From JAZGDL01 sp036477795 (lineage in GTDB: Bacteria > Planctomycetota > Phycisphaerae > UBA1845), in the NCBI GenBank assembly GCA_036477795.1, contig JAZGDL010000180.1:1-59011 (forward strand): a stretch of DNA of 59,011 nt, given 5' to 3'. Every line of letters starts with the position of its first letter. Positions within the stretch are counted from its first letter, which is position 1. The notes under the pieces are model-generated. The model did no database searches. It was not told where the DNA came from and saw only the letters and a program-made list of their open reading frames with translations. A program made the position numbers and the translations under genes. Positions 35,015-43,773 of this stretch are shown here, piece by piece.

Positions 35015-36850
35015 TCAGCGTGGAGAAATCACGAGCTTTGTCGACAACCACTGCGCCATGTCGCGAAGAACACGTTCATCGATCGTGATTTCGATTCTTG
35101 CGTACTCGTCGCGCTGCCCGGTCTTCGCGGGCTGCAAAGCATGGTTCAACTGTTCGTACGGTCTTGTAGTGATGTCACCGCCCGCCGCGCGAATGGCGCG
35201 CTCGATAGCTGGAAGATTCTGTGCCTGCCATACCTGCACGTCTTTCATTCCGTTCACTGCCAATACTGGGCACTTGATCGCTGCCAAGACAGGCTGCGGA
35301 TCGTAACCGAAAATGTATCGCCACCATGGTGAAACGAAGACGTCGTATTCCTTTATCAAAGTAGCCAGCTCTTCGGCGCGCTCGGTCCCTTCTGGCAACG
35401 CACTTTGCACGTGTAGTTCGGCCAGCGCTGCGATGGACCGGTCGATTTGCTCACGAGGTGCACCGGCAACGATCAACCGGGAAAACCGAACGAAAGCGGC
35501 AGATAGCTTCGTAACCATCGCCTGGTCGAGCCCTTGGGCCTCCCAACTCAATTCAAGCTGTTTGCGAAAGACTTCATCACCCTTGACGCCAGGAGCGGCG
35601 AGCAACACGATGAACGCGATCTGGTCGTCCATGCCGTAGACCAGCGGTGCGATCAGACCTCCCTCACTATGTCCGATCAGACCTATCCGTGCGGGGTCGA
35701 TCTCACTGAGTTCGCGGAGGCGTCGTACGACGGCAGCAGTATCCGTTGCGTTCTCATAACTGGTCGAGTTCTTGCCCACCGGCGTATGATCTGTCGTCTT
35801 CGATGCGCCTACGCCGCGATCATCGAATCGCATCACGGCAATGCCCTTTCTGGTCAAGAAATCAGCGATTACCAGAAAGGGTTTGTGGCCCAGCGATGTA
35901 TAGTCGCGATCCTCTTGGCCGCCGCCGGTGATCAGGACAGCCGCGGGGTACGGCCCGGGGCCGAACTGTTTCTCGTTGGGCAGGGTGAGCGTTCCAGCTA
36001 GGGTATGTCCGTTGGGATGCTGGGCGACCACCTCACGGGATTGATAGGGATAGGGTGGCTTTGGATGCTGTGGACGCGCCACTTGCCGGTATAGATAGTT
36101 CGGGTCATGGCGAAAGTCGATGGTAAACCGAAGTTCGCCCTGCGCGAATTCGCCGGTGAATCGTTTCTCATCCGCATCGAACTCCCCTTCGATTGTTGAG
36201 GGTCGAGAGCTGGGCAGCTTTGCGCGAAACTTGTTATCTTCCCAGACGATCTCGACCAGCGGAAAATCGCGTATCCCCAACATGGGAATGTCTACCGTAC
36301 CCACACTGTTGCCACCAGGTGTGGTCGCGATCGTCAGGGCCATATCTGTTGACAATCCTCCGGCATGTTTGGCGTGACCGGCAAACACCCTTACTCCAGG
36401 TAAATCAACGGGGCGTAATGCCCGACGCAAGGTGAATACTCCTTGGCCGACGTCGTCATCGCTGTCCGAACCGACCAACACCCGCCCCACGAGTTCTTGT
36501 CCGTCGAGGGACACATCGCCGCGAAAATCCGCCGGCTGGTTTCCGGTCATACATCGGAAAGCAATGGAGCGACTCGACGCCGAAACGTCAGTGCAGGTCG
36601 TTTGCGGCGAACGACTTGAGAACTGTGGAAATCCTACGGCAAGGCTACCGCTATGGCCGCGCTCGATCACGACCTGAACGAAACGCGGCGAAGCGTTCGG
36701 CATCGATAGAGTTCCTTGCCAGGTACCAATCGCCGGCCGTCCGGAGTCGTAGGCGAAGCGCTCGACTGCGCCGTCTGTTTGTAGAACAAGAGGTATGGTA
36801 AGGAACAGAGGAGTCAGGAAGTTAGACAGTATTGAAGACATAGTAGGCAT
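35015..36850 (-). CDS. Exported alpha/beta serine hydrolase
   Basis: This protein is about 611 aa from ATG 36850; ATG 36874 and 36841 are other starts. The N-terminal hydrophobic segment (FLTPLFLTIPLVLQ) suggests export. The first half is a beta-rich region (GTWQGTLSMPNASPRFVQVV). The second half is an alpha/beta hydrolase: AAVLITGGGQEDRDYTSLGH, AVMRFDDRGVGASK, nucleophile elbow IGLIGHSEGGLIAPL, acid region CPVLAVNGMKDVQV and catalytic His in EQLNHALQP. The pattern fits prolyl-oligopeptidase-like or esterase-type enzymes of the planctomycete secretome. It is likely co-transcribed with the amidohydrolase downstream. The two may process related extracellular compounds. Confidence 0.85.
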   Translation of the reverse strand: MPTMSSILSNFLTPLFLTIPLVLQTDGAVERFAYDSGRPAIGTWQGTLSMPNASPRFVQVVIERGHSGSLAVGFPQFSSRSPQTTCTDVSASSRSIAFRCMTGNQPADFRGDVSLDGQELVGRVLVGSDSDDDVGQGVFTLRRALRPVDLPGVRVFAGHAKHAGGLSTDMALTIATTPGGNSVGTVDIPMLGIRDFPLVEIVWEDNKFRAKLPSSRPSTIEGEFDADEKRFTGEFAQGELRFTIDFRHDPNYLYRQVARPQHPKPPYPYQSREVVAQHPNGHTLAGTLTLPNEKQFGPGPYPAAVLITGGGQEDRDYTSLGHKPFLVIADFLTRKGIAVMRFDDRGVGASKTTDHTPVGKNSTSYENATDTAAVVRRLRELSEIDPARIGLIGHSEGGLIAPLVYGMDDQIAFIVLLAAPGVKGDEVFRKQLELSWEAQGLDQAMVTKLSAAFVRFSRLIVAGAPREQIDRSIAALAELHVQSALPEGTERAEELATLIKEYDVFVSPWWRYIFGYDPQPVLAAIKCPVLAVNGMKDVQVWQAQNLPAIERAIRAAGGDITTRPYEQLNHALQPAKTGQRDEYARIEITIDERVLRDMAQWLSTKLVISPR

Positions 36851-36895
36851 CCTTTCTTCGAAACCTGCTCGCACTCGTATTGCTCGGTGGCTTTA

Positions 36896-37594
36896 TCACA
36901 GCGATTGAAGCCAGGATGCTGATGCCGCTTCTACACGTCGCTGAAGCACCTGGAAGACCACGTAAGCGAAGAGCGGGACCACGAGTATGGGCGTAACCAC
37001 GAACGAAACCACGCCGACTCCGGCTTGCACGAAACCCATGTCGATCACTGGTCGTCGCATCTCGAACGGAACGCAACCGGCCACAACCCCGATCAGCAAG
37101 GCGGACAACAGTGGCCATAGGGGCCGACAACCGCGCCGGCGCGCCAGAGTGCAGTAAAGGAGCGCCACCGCCAACGGCGCACCGTAGTCAAGAATCAAAT
37201 GGGCGATCGGTCGAAGTAAATTCATCCAACCGATGGAAAGAAAAACGCGCTGACTCGCAAGTAGACTCACCAACGCACTGAAGAGTACAACCAATGTCTT
37301 CGTCGCAAATAGTGCTGGTATCGGCAAGAGCAGAAACGTGATGGCCGAGCATCGACGTGCGAATGAGAGAGAGGCCGGGTGTTCCACAACGCTACGAAGT
37401 AGCGTTACTTCATCACCGAGCTGCCGGCCTGCATCCACCGCCGCTTTTTCAGGCGTCAGTCCGGCGGACCGGTATTCCTCGACCGCCGTGTGATAGTGAT
37501 CCGTAAGCTCTGCACAATAACGGCGGACGTATCGCGGCGAGACGCCTACCCGGAGTAGCGCGCTGCACAACGATTCAAAGGGCGGGCTGGGCAT
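36896..37594 (-). CDS. Membrane protein with permease-prefix-like N-terminus, PadR partner
   Basis: ATG 37594 gives 232 aa (the frame continues to 37663). Residues 1-70 are a soluble helical domain, with SPRYVRRYCAELTDHYHTAV and AAVDAGRQLGDEVTLL, the pattern of permease-prefix/DUF1700-like domains. Four or five hydrophobic helices follow (AITFLLLPIPALFA, TLVVLFSALVSLLA, PLLSALLIGVVAGCV, VGVVSFVVTPILVVPLFAYV). The start overlaps the PadR gene end by 20 nt. Such pairs are common, the membrane protein presumably sensing or acting under PadR control. Function otherwise unknown. Confidence 0.75.
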   Translation of the reverse strand: MPSPPFESLCSALLRVGVSPRYVRRYCAELTDHYHTAVEEYRSAGLTPEKAAVDAGRQLGDEVTLLRSVVEHPASLSFARRCSAITFLLLPIPALFATKTLVVLFSALVSLLASQRVFLSIGWMNLLRPIAHLILDYGAPLAVALLYCTLARRRGCRPLWPLLSALLIGVVAGCVPFEMRRPVIDMGFVQAGVGVVSFVVTPILVVPLFAYVVFQVLQRRVEAASASWLQSL

Positions 37595-37934
37595 GATCAG
37601 TAGCTCGTAGGGCACCAGTAATAGCTGCGGTGATGCGGGACCAGTCGGCACGAACGTACTCAAGACGGCGTCGTCCCTTCGCGGTTATCCGATAGTATAC
37701 GCGCGGACGCCCCTCAACTTTGGTTGTTCGACTGGACAGGGCTCCTTCGCGCTCGAGTGCGTGCAGGGTCGGATAAATCACGCCCTCGCCTAGCGAGATT
37801 ACATCTCCGGTCGAGCGACGGATCGCCCGAACAAGCTCGTAGCCGTACATTCGCTCTTTGGCTAGATGGCGCAGCACGAGCAGTTCCGGGACGCCGTTCA
37901 TGAAGCTTGGATTGGTGCGTGGGTTGGACAACAC
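37575..37934 (-). CDS. PadR-family transcriptional regulator
   Basis: This is a 119-aa repressor-type protein. The winged helix is clear: ELLVLRHLAKERMYGYELVR, GVIYPTLHALEREGALSSRT and the wing GRPRVYYRITAKGRRRLE. The start is GTG 37934 or TTG 37931, with AGGAG close upstream. It is followed in the same operon by the membrane protein it overlaps. An inverted repeat over its own promoter suggests autoregulation, as is usual for PadR proteins responding to small molecules. Confidence 0.88.
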   Translation of the reverse strand: MLSNPRTNPSFMNGVPELLVLRHLAKERMYGYELVRAIRRSTGDVISLGEGVIYPTLHALEREGALSSRTTKVEGRPRVYYRITAKGRRRLEYVRADWSRITAAITGALRATDHAQPAL

Positions 37935-37955
37935 CTGCTCCTATACCTTGAACTA

Positions 37956-37972
37956 CGATGTAGTATACATCG
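37956..37972. promoter_or_regulatory. Candidate PadR operator over the padR promoter
   Basis: CGATGTA-GTA-TACATCG is a perfect 7-bp dyad containing the ATGT/ACAT half-sites typical of PadR operators. On the minus strand the centre reads TATACT, a good -10 box, about 22 nt upstream of the regulator start. A bound repressor would block it. Confidence 0.6.
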
Positions 37973-38310
37973 AACTCTTAGGTATAGCTAGTATTAGTTT
38001 GTCGAAAGCTGTCGTGTCTACCGGTTGCGCGACCGTCCGATTGCTGTGATGATGCGGTTTCGTTCACACGCGCGCACTGTTGATCGCTAACGTTGGGCAC
38101 ATCGGTCGTTCGCCCGCGACCGTTCCGATCGCAACAAGTCGGTACAGCAAGCTTGCCGGTTTCAACCGATGTCGACGCAACCCGTACATAGCGAGGGTGC
38201 ACTGTTCAGTTAATAGCGGAGCGCCGACGGACGTCGAATATGTGTTGTAAATGTGTTGCGCGGGCGAGTTTCTAAGTGCATCCGGCTACGCTGAGGTACC
38301 GGTGAATCCA

Positions 38311-38389
38311 CGTTCATGGTATAAAGAACCCCGATTGCGTGATGCAACCGGGGCAGGACTACCGTCTGCGTGAGCTGGGCGTCGTAGCC
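38311..38389 (-). terminator. Terminator-bearing repeat, copy 2
   Basis: The minus-strand stem CCCCGGTTGC...GCAATCGGGG (38329-38353) is followed by TTCTTTAT. It lies just past the stop of RNase R. It is a diverged copy of 33289-33367. Confidence 0.75.
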
Positions 38390-38421
38390 CGGCGCAATCG
38401 CGCGGCGTACGCTGGAGCGTG

Positions 38422-40668
38422 CTACCGCTTGGCCCTGCGTCGCTTCGTGGGGGCTTTCTTCTTGGGGCGCCTGGTGGTCCGCCGCTTTTGGGCAGTCGGG
38501 GGCGACTTCTTCGCGCGCCGTTTTGCGTGCGGCGAATCCTCGGCGAGTGTCAGATCGAGTTTTCGGTCGGCCAGGTCGATGGCTGCGATGGTGACGCGGA
38601 CGGTGTCGCCGATCTTGAGACGCTGCCCGGTGCGCTGGCCGATGACGCAGCCTGCCTCGCTGTCCACCTCCCACCAGTCGTCGGCCAGGTCACTGAAGCG
38701 AACCAGGCCCTCGACCAGGTATTCGGGTAACTGGATGAATACACCAAAGTTGGCGACGCCCGTGACGATTCCGTCGTGTTCGTCGCCGACGTGCTCTTCG
38801 AGGAGTCGCAGGACGTAGATCAGCTTCAGCTCTCTCTCAGCCGCCTCGGCCCGGCGCTCGTGCTTGCTGCAGTGAATGCCAAGGTCTTGACACTCCGTCA
38901 ATGTGGGCACCTCCGCCTGGCGGCGCCGCTTCTTCAATGTGCCGCGTAGGTACGCATCGAGCAACCGGTGGACGGTGAGATCGGGATAACGGCGGATCGG
39001 CGAGGTGAAGTGTGTGTAGTCCTCGCTGGCGAGGGCGTAGTGCCCGACTGAAGACGGCTCGTAGATGGCTTGTTCGAGGGACCGCAGGATGGCCAGATTG
39101 ACCGCGAACGACTCCGGGCGACCTTTGACATGGTCCAGAAGCGGTTGTAGCGCCTTTCGGTCCATGCCCGTAACGGGCGGAAGCTCCAGCGCCCGCAGGA
39201 AGCGATTCAACGGCTGGGTCGATGACTCGTCGGGCGGCGGGTGGACGCGACGCAACGAAGGAACGCCCAACTCGGTCAGCAGCTCAGCCACCACTTCGTT
39301 GGCTTCGACCATGAACATCTCGATGATGGTATGAGAGAAGGCCGTGTCCTCCGGCACGACGTGGGCGGGGCGTCCGTCGTCGTCGAAGACGATCTCGACT
39401 TCGGGCAGGTCGAGCACCAGTAGCCCGTCGGCCAGTCTGCGTTTCTGAATCGTGCGGGCGAGTGACTCCATCTGCCGGACCAGGGCGACTGCCTTCTTGG
39501 AGAATCGCCCGATCTTGCCGTCGAGGATAAGGGTGGCTTGATTGTACGTGAGTCGCCTGGTCGAGCGGATCACCGTGTTGGCGAAGCGCGTGGAGAGTCG
39601 CCGGCCCTTCGAGTCGTAGGTGATGAACGCGCTTTTGGTCAGGCGCGGCTGCTTCTCCTGCAGGCTGCACACACCGTTGGACAGCACTTCCGGCAGCATG
39701 GGGATCACCAGCCGCGGGAAGTAAACGCTGTTGGCCCGCTTGCGGGCTTCAGTGTCCAGCGCTCCGCCGGGTTTTACGAAGTGGGCGACGTCTGCAATGT
39801 GTACGCCGAGTTCGAGTCGGCCTCGGGCGCATTCGGTGATCGAGATGGCGTCGTCGAAATCGCGGGCATCGTCGGGGTCGATGGTGATAATCGTCAGATC
39901 GCGCAGGTCTTTACGATCGCGGGTCGCGTCGTCGGGATCGTAGTTGGCGACGAGGCGTACGGCTTCTTTGCCAACAGCGGTGGGGAACTTCTGCGGCAGT
40001 TGGTATTGATAGATGATGCTCTGCGTATCGACGCCGGGGTCGCCGCGTTTGCCGAGTATCCTGGTGATGACCCCGCGTGCGTCGCGATTCTCAGCCGGGT
40101 ACTCGGCGATTTCGACGACGACCTGATCGCCGGGGCGGGCGCCTTTGGCACCCGGATCGCCGACGAAGATGGGCACGTGCAGCGTGTTGCCGTCCGGCCG
40201 GACGAACCAGCGCTTGAGCTCGTTGCAGAGTTCCCCCCCAAAGCGGCTCTGGCCGCGCTCGATGATCTCGACGATGCTGCCTTCGTACATCATGCGCCCG
40301 CCGCGCTTCCCGCGTTTGAGCACGCGGGCCGCCACGGTATCACCGGTGACCGCGCCGCCCGTCTCACCCGGCGGGACGAACAGGTCGCCATGCGAGCTGG
40401 GTGTGTCGGGAACAACGAACCCGAACCCGCGCGGATTGGATCGAAACTGTCCCATGACGCGACGCGCCTGATCGGGCAAGGTCAGCGCGCTGCCCGACCC
40501 CATGACGATCCGCCCGGTCTTCATCAGCGCTTTGATGGCCTCACGGAAGTCGCCGTATTCCTCGTCGGCAATCCCCATCCCCCGCGCCAGCCCCCGCGTC
40601 TTCCGAGGCCGATACTCCTGCTTGGCCAGATGTCGGACAATCCGATCCTTGAAGCTTTCCGGTATCAT
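38422..40668 (-). CDS. rnr: Ribonuclease R (RNB-family 3'-5' exoribonuclease)
   Basis: This is a 748-aa enzyme; ATG 40668 is chosen because family similarity begins there (MIPESFKDRIVRHLAKQEY), although the frame is open to 40974. Cold-shock domains occupy about 65-235 (GQFRSNPRGFGFVVPDT). The RNB catalytic domain begins DLTIITIDPDDARDFDDAIS (258-277) with the metal-binding Asp cluster, and HIADVAHFV follows. The C-terminal S1 domain (GIVTGVANFGVFIQLPEYLV) precedes a very basic tail (TRRPKKKAPTKRRRAKR), as in RNase R and unlike RNase II. It degrades structured RNA. It is a housekeeping-type gene, so its presence between the two tRNA-derived attachment sites is notable. Confidence 0.93.
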   Translation of the reverse strand: MIPESFKDRIVRHLAKQEYRPRKTRGLARGMGIADEEYGDFREAIKALMKTGRIVMGSGSALTLPDQARRVMGQFRSNPRGFGFVVPDTPSSHGDLFVPPGETGGAVTGDTVAARVLKRGKRGGRMMYEGSIVEIIERGQSRFGGELCNELKRWFVRPDGNTLHVPIFVGDPGAKGARPGDQVVVEIAEYPAENRDARGVITRILGKRGDPGVDTQSIIYQYQLPQKFPTAVGKEAVRLVANYDPDDATRDRKDLRDLTIITIDPDDARDFDDAISITECARGRLELGVHIADVAHFVKPGGALDTEARKRANSVYFPRLVIPMLPEVLSNGVCSLQEKQPRLTKSAFITYDSKGRRLSTRFANTVIRSTRRLTYNQATLILDGKIGRFSKKAVALVRQMESLARTIQKRRLADGLLVLDLPEVEIVFDDDGRPAHVVPEDTAFSHTIIEMFMVEANEVVAELLTELGVPSLRRVHPPPDESSTQPLNRFLRALELPPVTGMDRKALQPLLDHVKGRPESFAVNLAILRSLEQAIYEPSSVGHYALASEDYTHFTSPIRRYPDLTVHRLLDAYLRGTLKKRRRQAEVPTLTECQDLGIHCSKHERRAEAAERELKLIYVLRLLEEHVGDEHDGIVTGVANFGVFIQLPEYLVEGLVRFSDLADDWWEVDSEAGCVIGQRTGQRLKIGDTVRVTIAAIDLADRKLDLTLAEDSPHAKRRAKKSPPTAQKRRTTRRPKKKAPTKRRRAKR

Positions 40669-41123
40669 GATGCTCTCTCGCACACCGCTTATGTTGCTCC
40701 ACCAACGATGCGCCGACGATAGTACCCGGCACCAACCGAAACCGCGAATATCCGCGCGGCCAACTGTGTCAATCTGCTCATCACGCACTTTCACGCAGTG
40801 CTTCCGGGTCGTGCGAATTACCGCCTCAGCCGCCGCATCATGGCCAGCCGCTGCAAGTACAAGTAGACGCCGGATCGATGTGAGGTTTTTAGGCGCGTCG
40901 CCGGAGACCGACGATAACCTGGACTGACCGGGGACCCAACCGGGGCGGGTCTGGTTCGGATTCTGGCTGCGCAATGGGTCCCATCTACGCTTTCAACAAC
41001 GCGCAAACAACGAACAAACAACGGTGCAACAATTGCACTAACGCGCGAGTGCCGCATAACGGCACCGTTCTCGCCACAACCGTTCGGTTATGGAAAAAAG
41101 TGCGCGGAAAATGCGGATTCCGT

Positions 41124-41151
41124 TTGACAATGCGCGAAGTGCGTGTATATT
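41124..41151 (+). promoter_or_regulatory. Sigma-70-type promoter for the ArdC cassette
   Basis: TTGACA (41124-41129) and TATATT (41146-41151) are separated by 16 nt. This is close to the bacterial housekeeping consensus and stands out from the surrounding sequence. It reads toward the cassette at 41232. Confidence 0.7.
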
Positions 41152-41169
41152 GATACTGTCAAGCCAAAG

Positions 41170-41200
41170 GCTCCCGCGATGATTCGTGTCATCCGGGAGC
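41170..41200 (+). promoter_or_regulatory. Structured 5' leader hairpin
   Basis: GCTCCCG and CGGGAGC pair perfectly (41170-41176 and 41194-41200). An inner GATGA/TCATC stem extends them around a 6-nt loop with one bulged C. There is no following T run, so it is not a classical terminator. It lies between promoter and first start codon. Confidence 0.6.
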
Positions 41201-41231
41201 GTGGCAAAACCTTCTCACGAAAGGTTCTGCG

Positions 41232-41381
41232 ATGACCACCTTATCTTTTCCCGATGGAGAACGCAAGTACGAAACGCGGTTTACACTCGCCGATCTTGCT
41301 TGGGTTCTAGGTATCCTCACGTTCGTTTACGGTGGCCTGGCTATCGGCCTGGCTGTCATGGCAAAGGCGGTGCAATCATGA
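41232..41381 (+). CDS. 49-aa single-pass membrane peptide
   Basis: ATG 41232 has GAAAGG upstream. The peptide has a polar N-terminal half (TTLSFPDGERKYETRF) and one hydrophobic helix (LAWVLGILTFVYGGLAIGL). The stop overlaps the ArdC-like start (ATGA, 41378-41381), so it is the first gene of the cassette. No family is recognised. Possible roles include leader peptide, membrane toxin or sensor; none is shown. Confidence 0.6.
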   Translation: MTTLSFPDGERKYETRFTLADLAWVLGILTFVYGGLAIGLAVMAKAVQS

Positions 41382-42220
41382 CAAGCGCCGCCAAAGACAA
41401 AGCAAAGGCCCTACGGGCCAGCATCAATGATAGCCTTGATACGCTGGCTAAGGCTGTTGACGACGTTCGCGCGTCCAAGATGTTCACGCGCTACCTGGAT
41501 GTCCAAGCGAAGTTTCACCACTATTCTTGGGGTAATACGCTGTTGATTGCGTCGCAACGTCCAGACGCTACGCGAGTGGCGGGGTTCAAGACGTGGCAGA
41601 AGATGAAGCGCCAAGTCCGCAAGGGCGAGCGCGGGATTATGATCTTCGCGCCCTGTCGGTTCAAGCGCGAAGTAGAGAACGGCGACGGTGACACCGACAC
41701 GGTTGAAGGTCTGTTCTTCCGTGTTGTCCACGTATTCGACGTGGCGCAGACCGATGGCGAATCGTTGCCGACGGTTGACGTGCCGGCGATTGATATCGTA
41801 ACCGATGAATTGTTGGGCAAGCTTGTCCGCGTGGCCGAGAGCCGATCCATTGCCGTAGCCTTCAACAAGATCGACGGCGGCACGTTCGGTGCGTCCAAGC
41901 AAGGCAGTATCGAAGTCTCGAACGAACACGCAACCGGGCAACAGGCCAAGACGTTGGCGCACGAGTTAGCGCACGAGTCGCTACACTGGGACGTCAAGGG
42001 CCCTATCACCCGGAACATCGCCGAACTAGAGGCCGAGTCGGTGGCCTACGTTGTCTGCACTCACTTCGGCCTTGACGTTGAAGTGCGGGCCAGCCGGTAC
42101 ATCGCCCTATGGGGTGGCGACTCGAAAGCGTTGCGCGAGAGCCTGGAGCGTATCGCCACAACTGCCCGCGGCATCATCGACGATGTCGAGTCGCTTGAGA
42201 ATCGAAAGGCGGTGGCATGA
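41378..42220 (+). CDS. ArdC-like antirestriction protein with zinc-metallopeptidase domain
   Basis: This is a 280-aa protein. The N-terminal ArdC-type ssDNA-binding domain is seen in KFHHYSWGNTLLIASQRPDA and VAGFKTWQKMKRQVRKGERG with IMIFAP. The C-terminal metallopeptidase carries TLAHELAHESLHWD (HExxH) and a distal Glu in NIAELEAESVAYVVCTHFGL. Proteins of this kind are carried by conjugative plasmids and integrative elements and protect incoming DNA from restriction. It overlaps both neighbours by ATGA, making a translationally coupled operon. Its presence in the same window as an MmeI-type enzyme and a Septu-like pair suggests conflict between resident and incoming systems. Confidence 0.88.
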   Translation: MTSAAKDKAKALRASINDSLDTLAKAVDDVRASKMFTRYLDVQAKFHHYSWGNTLLIASQRPDATRVAGFKTWQKMKRQVRKGERGIMIFAPCRFKREVENGDGDTDTVEGLFFRVVHVFDVAQTDGESLPTVDVPAIDIVTDELLGKLVRVAESRSIAVAFNKIDGGTFGASKQGSIEVSNEHATGQQAKTLAHELAHESLHWDVKGPITRNIAELEAESVAYVVCTHFGLDVEVRASRYIALWGGDSKALRESLERIATTARGIIDDVESLENRKAVA

Positions 42221-42867
42221 TAAACACCCCACTACACGAACAATACCGACCGGATACGTGGGCCGATGTTGTCGGGCAAGATAAGGCCGTCGCCAAGGTC
42301 CACGCCCTGGCAAAGCGCGGGCTCGCCGGTCGAGCGTACTGGATTGCCGGACAGTCCGGTACGGGCAAGACGACCATCGCCCGGATCATCGCTCACGAAG
42401 TGGCCGATCCGTTTTGCGTTATCGAGATCGACGCCACCGATTTGACGCCGGCCCGGTTGCGGGAAATCGAGGCATCGATGGCGATGTACGGTTTCGGTGG
42501 CAAGGGCCGAGCCTACATCGTGAACGAAGCGCACGGGTTGCGTCGGGATACCATCCGCCAGTTGCTTGTCCTGATAGAGCGGCTGCCGAATCACGTGGCC
42601 CTGATCTTCACGACGACGATCGAAGGGCAGGAATCGTTGTTCGATGACACCGACGACGCCAGCCCGCTGTTGAGCCGATGCTGCCGTATCAACCTGGCGC
42701 GGCGCGACTTGGCCAAAGCGTTCGCAGAGCGCGCCCAAACGATCGCACGGGCGGAAGGGCTCGACGGCAGACCATTAGCGGCGTACGTCAAGTTGGCGCA
42801 GACGCACCGTAACAACCTTAGAGCGATTCTAAACGCGATAGAGGCTGGCGAGATGTTGGACGGCTAG
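42217..42867 (+). CDS. Clamp-loader-like AAA+ ATPase
   Basis: This is a 216-aa protein related to the small subunits of sliding-clamp loaders (DnaX or RFC small subunit, and phage homologues). It has EQYRPDTWADVVGQDKAV at the N-terminus, Walker A GQSGTGKTTIARIIA, the sensor-1 region VALIFTTTIEGQ, an arginine-finger-like SPLLSRCCRI and a lid helix region. Walker B reads AYIVNEAHGLRRD, with Asn in place of the usual first Asp. It is shorter than DnaX and lacks the collar domain. It overlaps the ArdC-like stop by ATGA. It is probably a mobile-element replication or ATP-driven DNA-handling protein. Confidence 0.8.
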   Translation: MINTPLHEQYRPDTWADVVGQDKAVAKVHALAKRGLAGRAYWIAGQSGTGKTTIARIIAHEVADPFCVIEIDATDLTPARLREIEASMAMYGFGGKGRAYIVNEAHGLRRDTIRQLLVLIERLPNHVALIFTTTIEGQESLFDDTDDASPLLSRCCRINLARRDLAKAFAERAQTIARAEGLDGRPLAAYVKLAQTHRNNLRAILNAIEAGEMLDG

Positions 42868-42944
42868 AACACCAACGACCGGCGCGCGGGCGGTCTCGTC
42901 AACGGGATCGTCCGCCCGTCGGTCTCATCGAGGATACCTGAACC

Positions 42945-43643
42945 ATGAAAGCAATCGGATACACAAGATGTTCCACCCACGAGCAAGTCGTCAGCGGGTT
43001 GGGGTTGGAGGCACAGGAACGGCGCATCCGAGCCTACTGTGAACTTCAGGACTTGGAACTTGGCGAGATTATCTCCGACCCCGGTGAGTCCGGTGGCAAA
43101 CCGTTGGCCACCCGTCCCGGTGGTCAGCGCTTCTTGAAGGCGGTAAGGGAGCGTAGAACCCAAGCCATTGTCACCTTGAAACTTGACCGGATGTTCCGCA
43201 ACGCCGGCGACTGTCTCGCCACCATCGAGCAATGGGACAAACTCGGCATCGCGCTTCACGTGATCGACTTGGGTGGCAATGCTATTGATACGACTTCCGC
43301 CGCCGGCCGGTTCATGCTGGTGGTCCTGGCCGGTGCCGCAGAAATGGAACGCAACTTGACCCGTGAACGGACCCGGCTGGCCATGGCGGTGAAGCGGTCC
43401 AACGGCCAGCGGATCGGGACGATTCCCTACGGATTCGACTTGGCCGACGACGGCAAGACCTTGATTCCCAACGACACCGAGCAAGCCATCATTGACGAAA
43501 TGCGTGCCATGCGTGCCAAGGGTTGGACGTACGAAGCGATCGCCGAAGAACTGACGGAGTTGGGTATCCCGACGAAGAAGAAGCGTTCCCGACGATGGAC
43601 CCATCAGGCGGTCGCGGGGATTCTGAAACGCGAGTCGGCGTAG
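42945..43643 (+). CDS. Serine recombinase (resolvase/invertase family)
   Basis: This is a 232-aa small serine recombinase. The N-terminal catalytic domain has GYTRCSTHEQ with nucleophile Ser10, EAQERRIRAYCE, IVTLKLDRMFRN (active-site Arg region) and AAGRFMLVVLAGAAEMERNL, followed by the helix E region. The C-terminal domain (YEAIAEELTELGIPTKKK) is a recombinase HTH. ATG 42945 is 77 nt after the clamp-loader stop. It likely mobilises or resolves the small cassette formed with the ArdC-like and ATPase genes. All visible catalytic residues are present. Confidence 0.9.
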   Translation: MKAIGYTRCSTHEQVVSGLGLEAQERRIRAYCELQDLELGEIISDPGESGGKPLATRPGGQRFLKAVRERRTQAIVTLKLDRMFRNAGDCLATIEQWDKLGIALHVIDLGGNAIDTTSAAGRFMLVVLAGAAEMERNLTRERTRLAMAVKRSNGQRIGTIPYGFDLADDGKTLIPNDTEQAIIDEMRAMRAKGWTYEAIAEELTELGIPTKKKRSRRWTHQAVAGILKRESA

Positions 43644-43773
43644 CCGAGCAGCCCAAACGGTACTCGATGCGCCCGCGCGCGGCGGGTTCGTCGTTGCCGC
43701 CATAGTTGTGACGATGGTCCTGCACGTGTGCGTTTGTGACGGCCAACAGCGCCCTGAACAGGCTGCGAATGGT

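Noticed and set aside
39538..40722. Plus-strand 394-codon frame opposite RNase R
   Set aside because: It is a shadow of the conserved RNB gene; the composition reflects the reverse complement of it.
40669..40974. 102-codon N-terminal extension of RNase R
   Set aside because: It has no similarity to RNase R and low-quality composition; family similarity starts at ATG 40668.
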